64,000 bases of DNA from contig NZ_VIRV01000001.1 in the NCBI RefSeq assembly GCF_019754295.1, positions 310,001 through 374,000 on the forward strand, written 5' to 3'. Below the pieces are notes generated by a model that saw only the letters and a program-made list of their open reading frames with translations, did not search any database and was not told the DNA's origin. Source of the DNA: Sellimonas caecigallum. Lineage in GTDB: Bacteria; Bacillota; Clostridia; Lachnospirales; Lachnospiraceae. Shown piece by piece: positions 1-8,099 of the stretch (its first letter is position 1; each line of letters starts with the position of its first letter). Both the position numbers and the translations under genes were made by a program.

Positions 1-1267
1 GTCCTCCGAACTTAGTCAGCAGATTTTTACATCTGCTCAGCTCTTCGTACATATGATACGCATCAATGGACCTTCCCGATCCTTTTGCACCTTCTTCCGC
101 TTTTGTCAAGACAAAGACAGGCTTATAGTACCGCTCACGAATCCTTCCCGCCACGATTCCGGCCAAACTTTCATGACATTCCGGGAGAAAGATGACAAGC
201 ACCTTGTCATCTTTCAGACCGGTTGTCTCAACCTGAAATATGGCATCTTTTACTGCCTCTTCAGTCAGCGCCTTTCTGCTGTCATTGAGCGCTTTGAGAT
301 CTCCTGCAAGAATATCCGCATCTTTTTTTGTTTTTGCCCTGAGAAGCTCCAGAGCTCTCTTAGCAGTATCCAGCCGTCCTCCGGCATTGATACATGGCCC
401 TATCACAAAACCGATATGATAGGAAGAAAGATGGTTTTTGTCTACCCCAGTACACTCGAAAAGCGCTGCCAATCCGTAGTTCTTCGTCTGTTTCAGCATA
501 TCGAGACCCTGGCGGACAAAAATCCGGTTTTCATCTGTCAGATCCATGACGTCTCCCACTGTGGCGATAGCCACATTTTCCATAAGATAATCCACATCTT
601 CCGGATCTTTCCCCATGGCATTGTAAAGCGCCTCTATCAACTTGTAGGCGACAGCTGCTCCACAGAGCCCTTTAAACGGATACGGACAGTCCTCTCTCTT
701 GATATCTACAACTGCATCTGCCGGCGGAATCAGATATCTTCTCCCTTCTTCCAGATCTTCAAAAGGCACTTCATGATGATCTGTCACGATGATCGTCATC
801 CCCATATCTTTTCCGTATGCGATTTCTTCTTTTGCGGCAATTCCATTATCGCATGTCACAATAGTGTCGATGTTGTCGTCCAGCGCCCGGTCGATGAGAT
901 CCTTATTTAACCCATACCCATCTTTGATCCGGTCCGGAATGTCGCTGTCCACCTCTGCCCCAAGGCCTTCCAGACCTTCCATAAGAATATATGTCGCATT
1001 GACCCCATCGATGTCATAATCTCCGATGACACGGATCTTCTGACCTTCCGTGATCTTTTCCTTCAGGATCTCCACTGCTTTATCCATATCTTTCATAAGC
1101 ATTCCGTCGTAGAGATCCGCTATCGTCCCATTCAGGTAACGATCCATGGCGTCTTCGCCGATGATATCTCTGTTCCTGATAAGAGCCGCCGTCCTCGGAT
1201 GAATACCAAACCGCCTGCCAAGCTCTGTAAAATTGCCGCCCTTCCTGAGCAGAACCCAGTTTTTCAT
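1..1267 (-). CDS. recJ: RecJ-type single-stranded-DNA exonuclease, 3' end missing
   Basis: RecJ degrades single-stranded DNA 5' to 3' in recombination and repair. About 422 N-terminal residues are present; the C-terminal OB-fold region lies beyond the left edge. Translating the minus strand from ATG 1267 gives a DHH-family N-terminus with the metal-binding GDYDIDG motif near residues 82-88 and the DHH motif (TDHHEVP) near 162-168, then the start of the DHHA1 region (NAGGRLD, HESLAGIVAGR). The start is supported by an AGAGGT sequence about 8 nt upstream. The gene lies downstream of secDF with a terminator-like hairpin between them and no room for a separate promoter, so it probably depends on read-through. 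Family assignment is firm; the missing 3' end is due to the window edge, not damage. Confidence 0.93.
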   Translation of the reverse strand, partial: MKNWVLLRKGGNFTELGRRFGIHPRTAALIRNRDIIGEDAMDRYLNGTIADLYDGMLMKDMDKAVEILKEKITEGQKIRVIGDYDIDGVNATYILMEGLEGLGAEVDSDIPDRIKDGYGLNKDLIDRALDDNIDTIVTCDNGIAAKEEIAYGKDMGMTIIVTDHHEVPFEDLEEGRRYLIPPADAVVDIKREDCPYPFKGLCGAAVAYKLIEALYNAMGKDPEDVDYLMENVAIATVGDVMDLTDENRIFVRQGLDMLKQTKNYGLAALFECTGVDKNHLSSYHIGFVIGPCINAGGRLDTAKRALELLRAKTKKDADILAGDLKALNDSRKALTEEAVKDAIFQVETTGLKDDKVLVIFLPECHESLAGIVAGRIRERYYKPVFVLTKAEEGAKGSGRSIDAYHMYEELSRCKNLLTKFGG

Positions 1268-1289
1268 CTTCTTTACCTCTTTCCTGTAC

Positions 1290-1321
1290 AAAAAGGGATG
1301 CCGTTTCCACTGCATCCCCTT
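1290..1321 (-). terminator. Terminator-like hairpin between secDF and recJ
   Basis: On the minus strand GGGATGC pairs with GCATCCC across a loop of about 10 nt, followed by five T. It begins only a few bases after the secDF stop and ends about 23 nt before the recJ ATG, so it could attenuate recJ expression. Confidence 0.6.
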
Positions 1322-1325
1322 CTGA

Positions 1326-3488
1326 TTACGCTGTTATTTTTTCTCTGTTTTTTCCGATTTTTGTCCTCATTACATACCAGAGCGCTCCCGTGATACATAC
1401 AGAAGAGTACGCTCCGCACACGATACCTACCATCAGAGGAAGTGCAAATTCCTTAATAGAACTTACACCCATAACGAAGAGCACAAATATCATGATAAAT
1501 GTCGTAAGCGATGTATAGATGCTTCTTGTCAATGTCATCGTGATACTTCTGTTGACAATATCTGCAAGCGGCTCTTTTCTTCTTCTCGTCTTCAGTTCTT
1601 CCCTTATGCGGTCGAAAATAACGATAGTCGCATTGATGGAATATCCGACGATGGTAAGCATGCAGGCAATGAAAGTATTGCCCACGCTGATCCTTGACAC
1701 TGCATAAAATACAAGTACCACAAGTACATCATGAACCAATGCGGCAACGGAACTTGTCGCAAATCGGATATCTTTAAACCGGAACCAGATGTAAAGGAGC
1801 ATACATACTGCTGCGATCGCAACTGCGATGATCGCATCCTGTCTCATCTCGGAACTGATAGTAGAGCTGATATTGGAATACGTAATTTTCGATTCATCTA
1901 CCTGGAACTCTTCCACCAGAGCCTGATCCAGAGCCTCCCTCTTTTCCAGATCAAGTGCTTTTGTCTTGATAATGACCTGATTGGTATCACGCACTTTCTG
2001 TGTCTGTACTTCCGCATCTCCGGTTGCCTTTTCCACTACAGGAACAACCTTGGAATCAATCTCCTCCAGGGAATAATCCTGATTAAAAGTAACATTTGTG
2101 GACGTACCTCCCTGGAACTCCAGACTGTACTCCAGCATTCCTTTTCCTCTTGCGCCGTTCACGCCCATGACAATCAAGCCAGCAGCGATAACCGCAATGG
2201 AGGCGGCAAAGAAAATCTTTCTTTTTCCAAGGAAATTGATCGGCTTTCTTGCCGGCTTCACTTTCGCATAGAATTTTTCCTTCCGGATTCCGATGGCATA
2301 GAACGCATTGATGATCATCCTGGTAATTACCAGTGCTGTGAACATAGACACAACGATACCAAGGGCCAGCGTCTGAGCAAATCCTTTGACACTCCCTGTT
2401 CCTTTCAGCCAGAGCACAACCGCTGCGATCAGCGTTGTGACATTTCCGTCCACGATGGCAGAAAGAGCTTTCTGGAATCCAAGTCTCAATGCCGACTTCA
2501 CACTCTTTCCATCTGTGATTTCTTCCCTCACACGTGCAAAAATAATGACATTCGCATCTACCGCCATTCCGATAGACAGGATGATACCTGCAATCCCCGG
2601 AAGTGTGAGCGTGATATCAAATGCATTCAGAAGTACAAGCACGATCCCAGTATAAATCAATAAGGCAATACTGGATGCAAGCCCCGGCAGGAGATAAACC
2701 ACGCACATGAAGATGAAAACGATGATCAGACCAATCACACCTGCTTTCAGGCTTGTACTGATTGCTTCTTCCCCGAGCTGCGCCCCTACCACTTGAGAAT
2801 TGAGTTCTTCTAATTCGAGCTTCAATCCGCCGATACGGATGGTAGATGCGAGTTCTTCCGCCTCCTCAAAGCTTGACATTCCATTGATATAAGCCATTCC
2901 ATCTGGAATTTTTTCATCTACGTTCGGAGAACTGATCGTCTCTCCATCGTAGATGATAGCGATCTGTTTTCCGATATTTTCTTCTGTAGCCTTGGCGAAC
3001 TTTTCTTTTCCTTCTTCGTTCAGCTGAAGCTCCACCATATATTCTGCGGCACCAGTGTCTTGATTCTGCCCCGTCTTTGCCTCCGCTGTCTTGATGTCAC
3101 TTCCGGAAAGAACCGTCTCTCCATCTTCTGTCTGAAATTCCAGAGAACCTGGCTTTCCGAGTTCTGTAAGGATGGCATTTGCATCGTTTACCCCAGGTAT
3201 CTCGATGCTGATCCTGTCATCGCCTTCCTGATACACCGTTGCTTCTGTACTGTACCCATCCACACGTTTCTGAAGCTTATAGACTGTATCGCGCATTTCC
3301 TCACTCGTCGGATTTTTATCCGTTACCTTGTACGTAATGCTGACACCTCCGGCCAAATCCAGTCCAAGCTTGATGTTTTTCATCGCGCCGGTATTGCGGC
3401 TGCCAAATCCGACAAGAGTCGTGAATCCCAGTATCACGATCAAAGCCGCCACGACAAAGAGACTTGCTATCCCTCCGCTTTTCTTCAT
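1326..3488 (-). CDS. secDF: Fused SecDF protein-export membrane protein
   Basis: SecD and SecF use the proton motive force to help SecYEG export proteins. This is the fused form. The SecD half starts with a signal-anchor segment and the conserved KLGLDLAGG motif near residue 37, has the large external domain and six membrane segments; the SecF half starts near residue 430 with YSLEFQGGT and repeats the layout. I start at ATG 3488 (720 residues, MKKSGG) because GGAAGGG lies 9 nt upstream; a longer open frame reaches 3542 but would overlap the preceding gene and lacks a good ribosome binding site. It follows the SCIFF maturase by 25 bp, a pairing common in Clostridia. The hydrophobic profile and length fit a functional protein. 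Confidence 0.95.
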   Translation of the reverse strand: MKKSGGIASLFVVAALIVILGFTTLVGFGSRNTGAMKNIKLGLDLAGGVSITYKVTDKNPTSEEMRDTVYKLQKRVDGYSTEATVYQEGDDRISIEIPGVNDANAILTELGKPGSLEFQTEDGETVLSGSDIKTAEAKTGQNQDTGAAEYMVELQLNEEGKEKFAKATEENIGKQIAIIYDGETISSPNVDEKIPDGMAYINGMSSFEEAEELASTIRIGGLKLELEELNSQVVGAQLGEEAISTSLKAGVIGLIIVFIFMCVVYLLPGLASSIALLIYTGIVLVLLNAFDITLTLPGIAGIILSIGMAVDANVIIFARVREEITDGKSVKSALRLGFQKALSAIVDGNVTTLIAAVVLWLKGTGSVKGFAQTLALGIVVSMFTALVITRMIINAFYAIGIRKEKFYAKVKPARKPINFLGKRKIFFAASIAVIAAGLIVMGVNGARGKGMLEYSLEFQGGTSTNVTFNQDYSLEEIDSKVVPVVEKATGDAEVQTQKVRDTNQVIIKTKALDLEKREALDQALVEEFQVDESKITYSNISSTISSEMRQDAIIAVAIAAVCMLLYIWFRFKDIRFATSSVAALVHDVLVVLVFYAVSRISVGNTFIACMLTIVGYSINATIVIFDRIREELKTRRRKEPLADIVNRSITMTLTRSIYTSLTTFIMIFVLFVMGVSSIKEFALPLMVGIVCGAYSSVCITGALWYVMRTKIGKNREKITA

Positions 3489-3513
3489 GCCTTCACACCC
3501 TTCCATTCTGCTT

Positions 3514-4923
3514 CTACGCTTCGGATTCTCCCAAGTCCGCAAGCGCTGCTTTTATCATGATGGCACACTCAACCCTCTTGCGCTCCATCTCACATCCGAT
3601 ATCGTAGGCCTCATTGAGAGATCCTTCGAAATGATATGCATTTGCCATACATCCGCCGCTGCAGTAAAACTTTGCAAAACAGTTTCTGCATTTTTCCTTG
3701 GAATACACATTGCATCCACGGAACGCCTCGGCAATCTCAGGCTTCGTGATCCCTTCATCCACATTGCCCATCAGGAAGTCCTCATCCCCGACAAACTGAT
3801 GGCATGGGTAGAAATCTCCCCAAGGCGTCACTGCAAGATATTCCGTTCCCGATCCGCATCCGGAAAGCCGTTTAGCGATGCACGGTCCGCCTTCCAGATC
3901 GATCATGAAATGGAAGAAGTTGAATCCTTTGCCTTCCTTCTCCCGCTGGATCATATATTGTGCAAGCTTGTCATACTCATCAAAAATCTGCGGAAGATCT
4001 TCTTTGCGGATCGCATACGGATCTGTCTCGTCTCCTACCACAGGTTCAATAGACATCTGTTTAAATCCAAGATCCGCAAAATGCATCACATCTTTTGAAA
4101 AATCCAGATTATTTCTCGTAAATGTTCCTCTCACATAGTAGCGGATCTGGTCGCGGCTGTCTGCAAGCTTCTGAAACTTCGGCACGATCAGATCATAGCT
4201 TCCTTTTCCGTTCCGGAACGGTCTCATTGCGTCATTGACTTCCTTTCGTCCATCAAGACTTAAGACCACATTATCCATCTCTTTGTTCAGGAATTCCTGG
4301 ATTTCGTCATTTAAAAGCACTCCGTTCGTAGTCAGCGTAAAGCGGAAATGCTTGTCATATTTCTTTTCCTGCTCTCTTCCGTATGCCACCAGGTCTTTTA
4401 CGACCTGCCAATTCATAAGCGGCTCTCCGCCAAAGAAATCCACTTCGAGATTTCTTCTGCTTCCGGAATTTGCGATCAGGAAATCCAGCGCCTTTTTCCC
4501 AACTTCAAAAGACATAAGCGCCCTTCTTCCGTGGTATTCCCCTTCCTCCGCAAAACAGTATTTGCATGCCAGGTTACAATCGTGAGCGATATGTAAACAA
4601 AGCGCTTTTACTACCGTCTTTCTCTTCATAACTTCCCCGATACAAGACTCATGTGTATCTGGTGCAAAAAGCTGTCCTTCTTTTGCCAATTCGGCCAAAT
4701 CCGGAAGCAGGGAGAGAAGTTCTTTTTCGCTGTATTTATCTGAAAGCTCTTCAAGCACTGCTTTCTTCGTTTCTTCTGACTGGATCGTCTCCGCAGTCTG
4801 ATCCTGACACAATCTGTCCAGGCAGGCGATCACATCGTATCCCATCTGGTCCACAACATGCACGCATCCACTGTTGACGTCCAGGACAATATTATATCCG
4901 TTGTTCTGGTACTGGTGAATCAC
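3514..4923 (-). CDS. scfB: SCIFF peptide maturase, radical SAM/SPASM thioether-forming enzyme
   Basis: This enzyme installs Cys-derived thioether crosslinks in the SCIFF precursor peptide (ranthipeptide class). The radical SAM cluster motif CX3CX2C (CNLACKYC) lies at residues 116-123, after an N-terminal peptide-recognition region that opens IHQYQNNGYN. The C-terminal SPASM region carries many Cys (CGSG, YPCHQF, CRNCFAKFYCSGGC) for auxiliary Fe-S clusters. I choose GTG 4923 (469 residues): AAAGGGG lies 8 nt upstream and known family members begin at this IHQY segment. An upstream ATG at 4980 has no comparable ribosome binding site and would start inside the intergenic hairpin. The precursor gene is immediately upstream and secDF follows. 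Assignment is confident from motifs and neighbourhood. Confidence 0.95.
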   Translation of the reverse strand: MIHQYQNNGYNIVLDVNSGCVHVVDQMGYDVIACLDRLCQDQTAETIQSEETKKAVLEELSDKYSEKELLSLLPDLAELAKEGQLFAPDTHESCIGEVMKRKTVVKALCLHIAHDCNLACKYCFAEEGEYHGRRALMSFEVGKKALDFLIANSGSRRNLEVDFFGGEPLMNWQVVKDLVAYGREQEKKYDKHFRFTLTTNGVLLNDEIQEFLNKEMDNVVLSLDGRKEVNDAMRPFRNGKGSYDLIVPKFQKLADSRDQIRYYVRGTFTRNNLDFSKDVMHFADLGFKQMSIEPVVGDETDPYAIRKEDLPQIFDEYDKLAQYMIQREKEGKGFNFFHFMIDLEGGPCIAKRLSGCGSGTEYLAVTPWGDFYPCHQFVGDEDFLMGNVDEGITKPEIAEAFRGCNVYSKEKCRNCFAKFYCSGGCMANAYHFEGSLNEAYDIGCEMERKRVECAIMIKAALADLGESEA

Positions 4924-4979
4924 AAACGGTACCCCTTTCTGTTTATCGATATTTTTTCTGAGATTTTCTTGCAACATCA

Positions 4980-5009
4980 ACAGACAGCGACCGGTCAGCC
5001 GCTGTCTGT
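4980..5009 (-). promoter_or_regulatory. Hairpin between SCIFF peptide gene and maturase gene
   Basis: ACAGACAGCG at 4980-4989 is the exact inverse of CGCTGTCTGT at 5000-5009, giving a perfect 10-bp stem with a 10-nt loop. There is no T-run after it on the minus strand, so it is not a classical terminator. Its place between scfA and scfB suggests RNA processing or stabilisation that keeps the peptide in excess of the enzyme. Confidence 0.6.
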
Positions 5010-5035
5010 GAAAATTTCCCCTGTATGATTTCTGC

Positions 5036-5179
5036 TTATTTCTTCTGTTCGCAGGTCTGGTTTCCTACTGTGCAGGATGTCTTACATGCAGACTGGCAGG
5101 ATGTCTGACATTCTCCGCATCCGCCTTTCTTCATTGTGTTGTTTAAAGTCTGTGTATTTAATGTTTTAATGTGTTTCAT
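5036..5179 (-). CDS. scfA: SCIFF ranthipeptide precursor, 47 residues
   Basis: SCIFF peptides (six cysteines in about forty-five residues) are precursors of thioether-crosslinked ranthipeptides made across Clostridia. The ORF is short and easily missed. It reads MKHIKTLNTQ at the N-terminus as leader and then carries six Cys at residues 21, 24, 28, 32, 36 and 43 in the core, with segments GGCGECQTSC and ACKTSCTVGN typical of the family. The start ATG 5179 follows AAAGGAGG with 8 nt spacing, and a strong promoter with an extended -10 lies just upstream. The maturase gene follows after 112 bp and a hairpin. The peptide ends KK-stop at 5036. Identity is near certain; the biological role (signalling or metabolism control has been proposed in clostridia) is not visible here. 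Confidence 0.96.
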   Translation of the reverse strand: MKHIKTLNTQTLNNTMKKGGCGECQTSCQSACKTSCTVGNQTCEQKK

Positions 5180-5213
5180 TTCCTGTTTCCTCCTTTGGTT
5201 TATGCTATTCGAT

Positions 5214-5242
5214 ATTATAGCATACTGCCCTCTCTTTTTAAA
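5214..5242 (-). promoter_or_regulatory. Sigma-A promoter of scfA, extended -10
   Basis: Minus-strand TTTAAA (5242-5237), 17-bp spacer, TATAAT (5219-5214). TGC directly precedes the -10, forming an extended -10 element. It lies about 35 nt upstream of the scfA ATG. Confidence 0.7.
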
Positions 5243-5260
5243 GTATTTTTTTCTTCCTTC

Positions 5261-5629
5261 TCAAGAAAACATACCTCCCAGCATTCCTCCTGCCGAGCAA
5301 AGTACAAGTGTCGTCAAAAGATTGACCACATCTCCCTGCAACGTGTGATACACTCCAAACGAGACGAGCAACAGGAGGAGAAAGTACAAAATGCCTAATA
5401 CAAGCCCCCATATGAACTTTCTGACTTTCTGGAGTTTCCCAAGCAAAAATCCTCCTGCAAAGGCGGAAACCACATAGATCCCTATGATACCTGCCGACAC
5501 TTTCCCTTTATCAAGATTCAGTTTGTAAAGAAGCACCGCCAATACAAGAAGCAGCAGCGCCGTGATGGCATAGGATACCAACAATGCCTGAAAGATGCGC
5601 ATAATTCCTGTTTTCTGACTTTTCCCCAT
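5261..5629 (-). CDS. TIGR04086-type small membrane protein
   Basis: A 122-residue protein with four predicted membrane segments (near residues 13-33, 43-60, 71-92 and 101-121) rich in Gly, Leu and Val, and the ending AGGMLGGMFS. Its size, topology and position beside the SCIFF genes match a Clostridia membrane family known as TIGR04086; no function is established. ATG 5629 is preceded by AGGAGG with 5 nt spacing; a GTG one codon earlier is too close to that site. The gene reads toward scfA, which has its own promoter about 20-50 nt after this stop. The association with SCIFF loci is recurrent in the family but a direct role in peptide export or immunity is only a guess. Confidence 0.8.
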   Translation of the reverse strand: MGKSQKTGIMRIFQALLVSYAITALLLLVLAVLLYKLNLDKGKVSAGIIGIYVVSAFAGGFLLGKLQKVRKFIWGLVLGILYFLLLLLVSFGVYHTLQGDVVNLLTTLVLCSAGGMLGGMFS

Positions 5630-5698
5630 CACACCCTCCTTGTCCTTTTTCTAAGACTATTGTATGATGTTTTTTCGGGATTTATGACTCAAACGCCT

Positions 5699-6244
5699 TT
5701 ACGCTTCCATCTGACTTCCGAGAAACATCGCCGCACATGCGGCAAGTTTCTGGCGAACTTCCCTTTCTTTTCCTTTTTCCCTGCTCAAAAATATGACGCT
5801 TCCGATGACATCTCCTCCTGATAGAATCGGATAGATGATCTCCTCCTGATAGGAGGTCTGTTCTGCTTTCGATATCGCAATGTACTCTTTTTGGCCGATT
5901 TCTGCAATTATCGGTTTTCTCCCTTCCGCCGCATCCATAAGCTCTTCCGATATTTCTTTTTCCAACATTTCCTTTTTTCCTGCCCCCGAGGCTGCAATGA
6001 TCTTTTCCATATCCGTAATGCAAACAAGGAGCCCTGCCGTCTGCGAGAGACTTTCTGCGTACTGCTCCGCAAAAGAGTGGATTTCCCCAAGAGGAGAGTA
6101 TTTTTTCAACACAATCTCCCCTTCTCTTCCGGTAAATATTTCAAGGGGAGCACCTTCCCGTATACAGAGTGTTCTTCTGATTTCTTTTGGAATGACTACC
6201 CGCCCCAGATCATCGATCCTTCTTACGATTCCTGTCGCTTTCAT
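5699..6244 (-). CDS. spoVT: Stage V sporulation protein T, AbrB-family transcription factor
   Basis: SpoVT tunes late forespore gene expression and spore coat/germination properties in endospore formers. The 181-residue protein opens with a nearly canonical SpoVT/AbrB swapped-hairpin DNA-binding domain (KATGIVRRIDDLGRVVIPKE, residues 2-21, through residue 50) followed by a GAF-like C-terminal domain (about 55-178). The length equals the usual family length. ATG 6244 has GGAGG 9 nt upstream. It is divergent from yqeY across 169 bp. A sigma-G-like promoter (GCATA-N17-GATAATA) lies in that gap, in keeping with forespore expression of spoVT in Bacillus. Assignment is confident. Confidence 0.96.
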   Translation of the reverse strand: MKATGIVRRIDDLGRVVIPKEIRRTLCIREGAPLEIFTGREGEIVLKKYSPLGEIHSFAEQYAESLSQTAGLLVCITDMEKIIAASGAGKKEMLEKEISEELMDAAEGRKPIIAEIGQKEYIAISKAEQTSYQEEIIYPILSGGDVIGSVIFLSREKGKEREVRQKLAACAAMFLGSQMEA

Positions 6245-6293
6245 ATCTGTTTTCCTCCATCTGCCATTTTTTCCTGTTCCTTGGTAATACTTC

Positions 6294-6322
6294 TATTATC
6301 TGTGAAAACTTCTTTTTTATGC
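6294..6322 (-). promoter_or_regulatory. Possible sigma-G promoter of spoVT
   Basis: Minus-strand GCATA (6322-6318), 17-bp spacer, GATAATA (6300-6294), one mismatch from the sigma-G -10 pattern CATnnTA. spoVT is known to be a sigma-G target in Bacillus; use here is inferred. Confidence 0.45.
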
Positions 6323-6349
6323 GCTTCTTTCCCGCCGAAAGAAGTTTTC
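6304..6349. repeat. Inverted repeat in the spoVT-yqeY divergent promoter region
   Basis: GAAAACTTCTTT at 6304-6315 is the exact inverse of AAAGAAGTTTTC at 6338-6349, a 12-bp perfect repeat with a 22-bp centre. A second CTTCTTT at 6324-6330 offers an alternative pairing. It overlaps the spoVT promoter and ends 4 bp before the yqeY -35, so it may be a shared operator. Confidence 0.6.
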
Positions 6350-6353
6350 CGCA

Positions 6354-6382
6354 TTGCACTTTTTTATTTGAACGTGTAAAAT
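6354..6382 (+). promoter_or_regulatory. Sigma-A promoter of yqeY
   Basis: TTGCAC (6354-6359), 17-bp spacer, TAAAAT (6377-6382), followed by AGGAGG at 6401-6406 and the yqeY start at 6414. Confidence 0.7.
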
Positions 6383-6413
6383 AAAGGAAAATAATAATTA
6401 GGAGGACATCCGT

Positions 6414-6860
6414 ATGAGCAAAATAGAAGAAGTCAGAAAACAGATGGTGGCTGCCATGAAATCCGGCGACAAAGCCAGAAAAGAAACTCTCTCCCTTCTT
6501 TTGGCATCTCTCAAAAATAAGGCTATCGACAAAAGAGCAGACCTCACAGAGGAAGAAGAAGTACAAGTTGTTTTAAAAGAGATCAAACAGACAAAAGAAA
6601 CCCTGGAATTAACACCTGCAGACCGGACCGAGATCATCGAAGAATGCAAAGGACGTATCTCTGTCCTGGAGGAATTCGCACCAAAAATGATGGATGAGGA
6701 AGAAATCCGATCTGTCATCGCATCTGTCCTTTCCGACTTGGGCCTTGAACACCCAACCGGAAAAGACAAAGGAAAGATCATGAAAGAGCTGATGCCGAAA
6801 GTAAAAGGAAAAGCGGACGGAAAGCTCGTAAACGAAATGGTCAGCACTTTTTTTGAGTAG
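6414..6860 (+). CDS. yqeY: GatB/YqeY domain protein
   Basis: A 148-residue, mostly helical, highly charged protein that matches stand-alone YqeY in length and in motifs (EVRKQMVAAMKSGDKARKETL at the N-terminus, RADLTEEEE, and the C-terminal GKDKGKIMKELMPKVKGKADG segment). The domain is shared with the tail of the amidotransferase subunit GatB, where it binds tRNA; the role of the free form is not settled. ATG 6414 is preceded by AGGAGG with 7 nt spacing and a good sigma-A promoter. It is one of few plus-strand genes here, divergent from spoVT and convergent with the PrsA-like gene. Confidence 0.93.
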   Translation: MSKIEEVRKQMVAAMKSGDKARKETLSLLLASLKNKAIDKRADLTEEEEVQVVLKEIKQTKETLELTPADRTEIIEECKGRISVLEEFAPKMMDEEEIRSVIASVLSDLGLEHPTGKDKGKIMKELMPKVKGKADGKLVNEMVSTFFE

Positions 6861-6904
6861 AAGAAAAACAGGGCATCCAGATTTCTTCGGATCCGGATGC
6901 CCTG
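6861..6904 (-). terminator. Terminator of the PrsA-like gene, shared convergent region
   Basis: CAGGGCATCC (6869-6878) pairs perfectly with GGATGCCCTG (6895-6904). On the minus strand the stem is followed by TTTTTCTT, so it terminates the 6925-8034 gene. On the plus strand the tail is only moderately T-rich, so it may act weakly for yqeY. Confidence 0.8.
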
Positions 6905-6924
6905 TATATTCGTATATTTGATCT

Positions 6925-8034
6925 TTATTCTGCATCTGTGTTCTCAGAGTTTTCCTGCGTTGTATCTTCCGTGTTTTCTTCCGTAGTTTCCTCTGTGTTC
7001 TCAGACGTATCTTCCGTTGTCTCAGCGGCCTTTACGTTCACTCCCTGTTTCACAAAATCGATCTTTTTCCATTCTTTCCCGTATTCTTTGATCTCTGTGT
7101 CTTCTTTCCATTCTTTCAGAAGTTCGTCGTATCTGTCCTGCTCTCTCTGATCAATGATCTGCTGCTTCTTGCTGTCCGTTGCTTCCCGGTCAAAGTCTGA
7201 AGTTAATCTTGCCACATAAAAACCGGTGTCTGTTTCGATAACATCTGTCATTTCTCCGGCCTTCAGTGCATCTGCCGCTTTTATAACCTTTTCATCCAGA
7301 GACTGTGAGGAAGAATCAAATGTGAGCTCCGAAGCCGTAGCCCCCTGTTCTTCGGCAGACGCGCTGAAGTCTTTTCCCTCTTTGACTGCTTTTAAGAAAG
7401 CATCTGCTTTTGTCTTTGCCTCATCCTTAGTATCGGTGTCTGTCTCGCCTTCTGCAGAAGAGTCTTCTGAGGATGCATCCTTGGAATAAAGGAAATAGAC
7501 ATACTGCATCTTTTTTTGTGCCGCCTCCTCGTCAGATACATTCTGATCCACATCCTTGATCATTTCCGGCTGCATTTTATTCTGGACTGTCAAAAGTGTC
7601 AAAATCTTTTCGATCGTCTCTTTGTCTCCTGAGATCATTTTCCTTGCCTCTTCGCTGTTGCCTTTCACAAAAGCATCAGCCGCATCAGAAATTTTCTTCT
7701 TCTCTTCATCCGTAAGGCTTACATTGTAGTCTTCTTTATGCTGATCGATGAGATAGAGCTCTTCCAGAGACTGCATGATATTTTTCTTTGTAGTTTCTTC
7801 GTAGCTCTTTCCCGCCTCAATCTGTGTTTCCCACATATTATCGCCAAGCATGGATGAATAGGTGGCCTCGTACATGGCTTGCTGGTATCTTGCAAAAAAA
7901 TTCGCCACATTTCCTGTGATCTCTTCTTTTCCTACCGTAGCCATAACATCACTATCTTCAAGCCCTCCACATCCGGCAAGTGTACTCATCGCGAGAGTAC
8001 CCGCAAGCAGAAGTGCTGCAAAACGCTTTTTCAT
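6925..8034 (-). CDS. PrsA-like lipoprotein peptidyl-prolyl isomerase
   Basis: A 369-residue exported foldase-like lipoprotein. The signal peptide ends in a lipobox (STLAGC, Cys 22). An N-terminal SurA/PrsA-like helical chaperone part follows (about 30-170), then a divergent rotamase-like region (about 175-310) with the typical GKDFSASAEEQ and DTGFYVARL segments, interrupted by an acidic Ser/Asp/Glu insertion near residues 187-205. The C-terminus (340-369) is a Thr/Glu low-complexity tail. It follows mfd, as prsA-type genes do in related genomes, but has its own promoter inside the end of mfd and its own terminator. Isomerase activity is inferred; the rotamase core is weakly conserved and it might act only as a chaperone. 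Confidence 0.85.
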   Translation of the reverse strand: MKKRFAALLLAGTLAMSTLAGCGGLEDSDVMATVGKEEITGNVANFFARYQQAMYEATYSSMLGDNMWETQIEAGKSYEETTKKNIMQSLEELYLIDQHKEDYNVSLTDEEKKKISDAADAFVKGNSEEARKMISGDKETIEKILTLLTVQNKMQPEMIKDVDQNVSDEEAAQKKMQYVYFLYSKDASSEDSSAEGETDTDTKDEAKTKADAFLKAVKEGKDFSASAEEQGATASELTFDSSSQSLDEKVIKAADALKAGEMTDVIETDTGFYVARLTSDFDREATDSKKQQIIDQREQDRYDELLKEWKEDTEIKEYGKEWKKIDFVKQGVNVKAAETTEDTSENTEETTEENTEDTTQENSENTDAE

Positions 8035-8070
8035 AATTCCAAAAGCCTCCTTCGTATATTTAGCCTTCTT

Positions 8071-8099
8071 ATTATATCTTTTTTCCTCTATACAATCAA
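8071..8099 (-). promoter_or_regulatory. Sigma-A promoter of the PrsA-like gene
   Basis: Minus-strand TTGATT (8099-8094), 17-bp spacer, TATAAT (8076-8071). The -35 lies inside the last codons of mfd. Confidence 0.7.

Noticed and set aside
53-910. Open frame of 285 codons on the plus strand
   Set aside because: It is fully antisense to recJ, whose minus-strand frame carries the DHH motifs; no ribosome binding site or family motif on the plus strand.
4924-4980. ATG 4980 as the start of the SCIFF maturase
   Set aside because: It lies at the edge of the hairpin with no Shine-Dalgarno; GTG 4923 has AAAGGGG at 8 nt and matches the family start.
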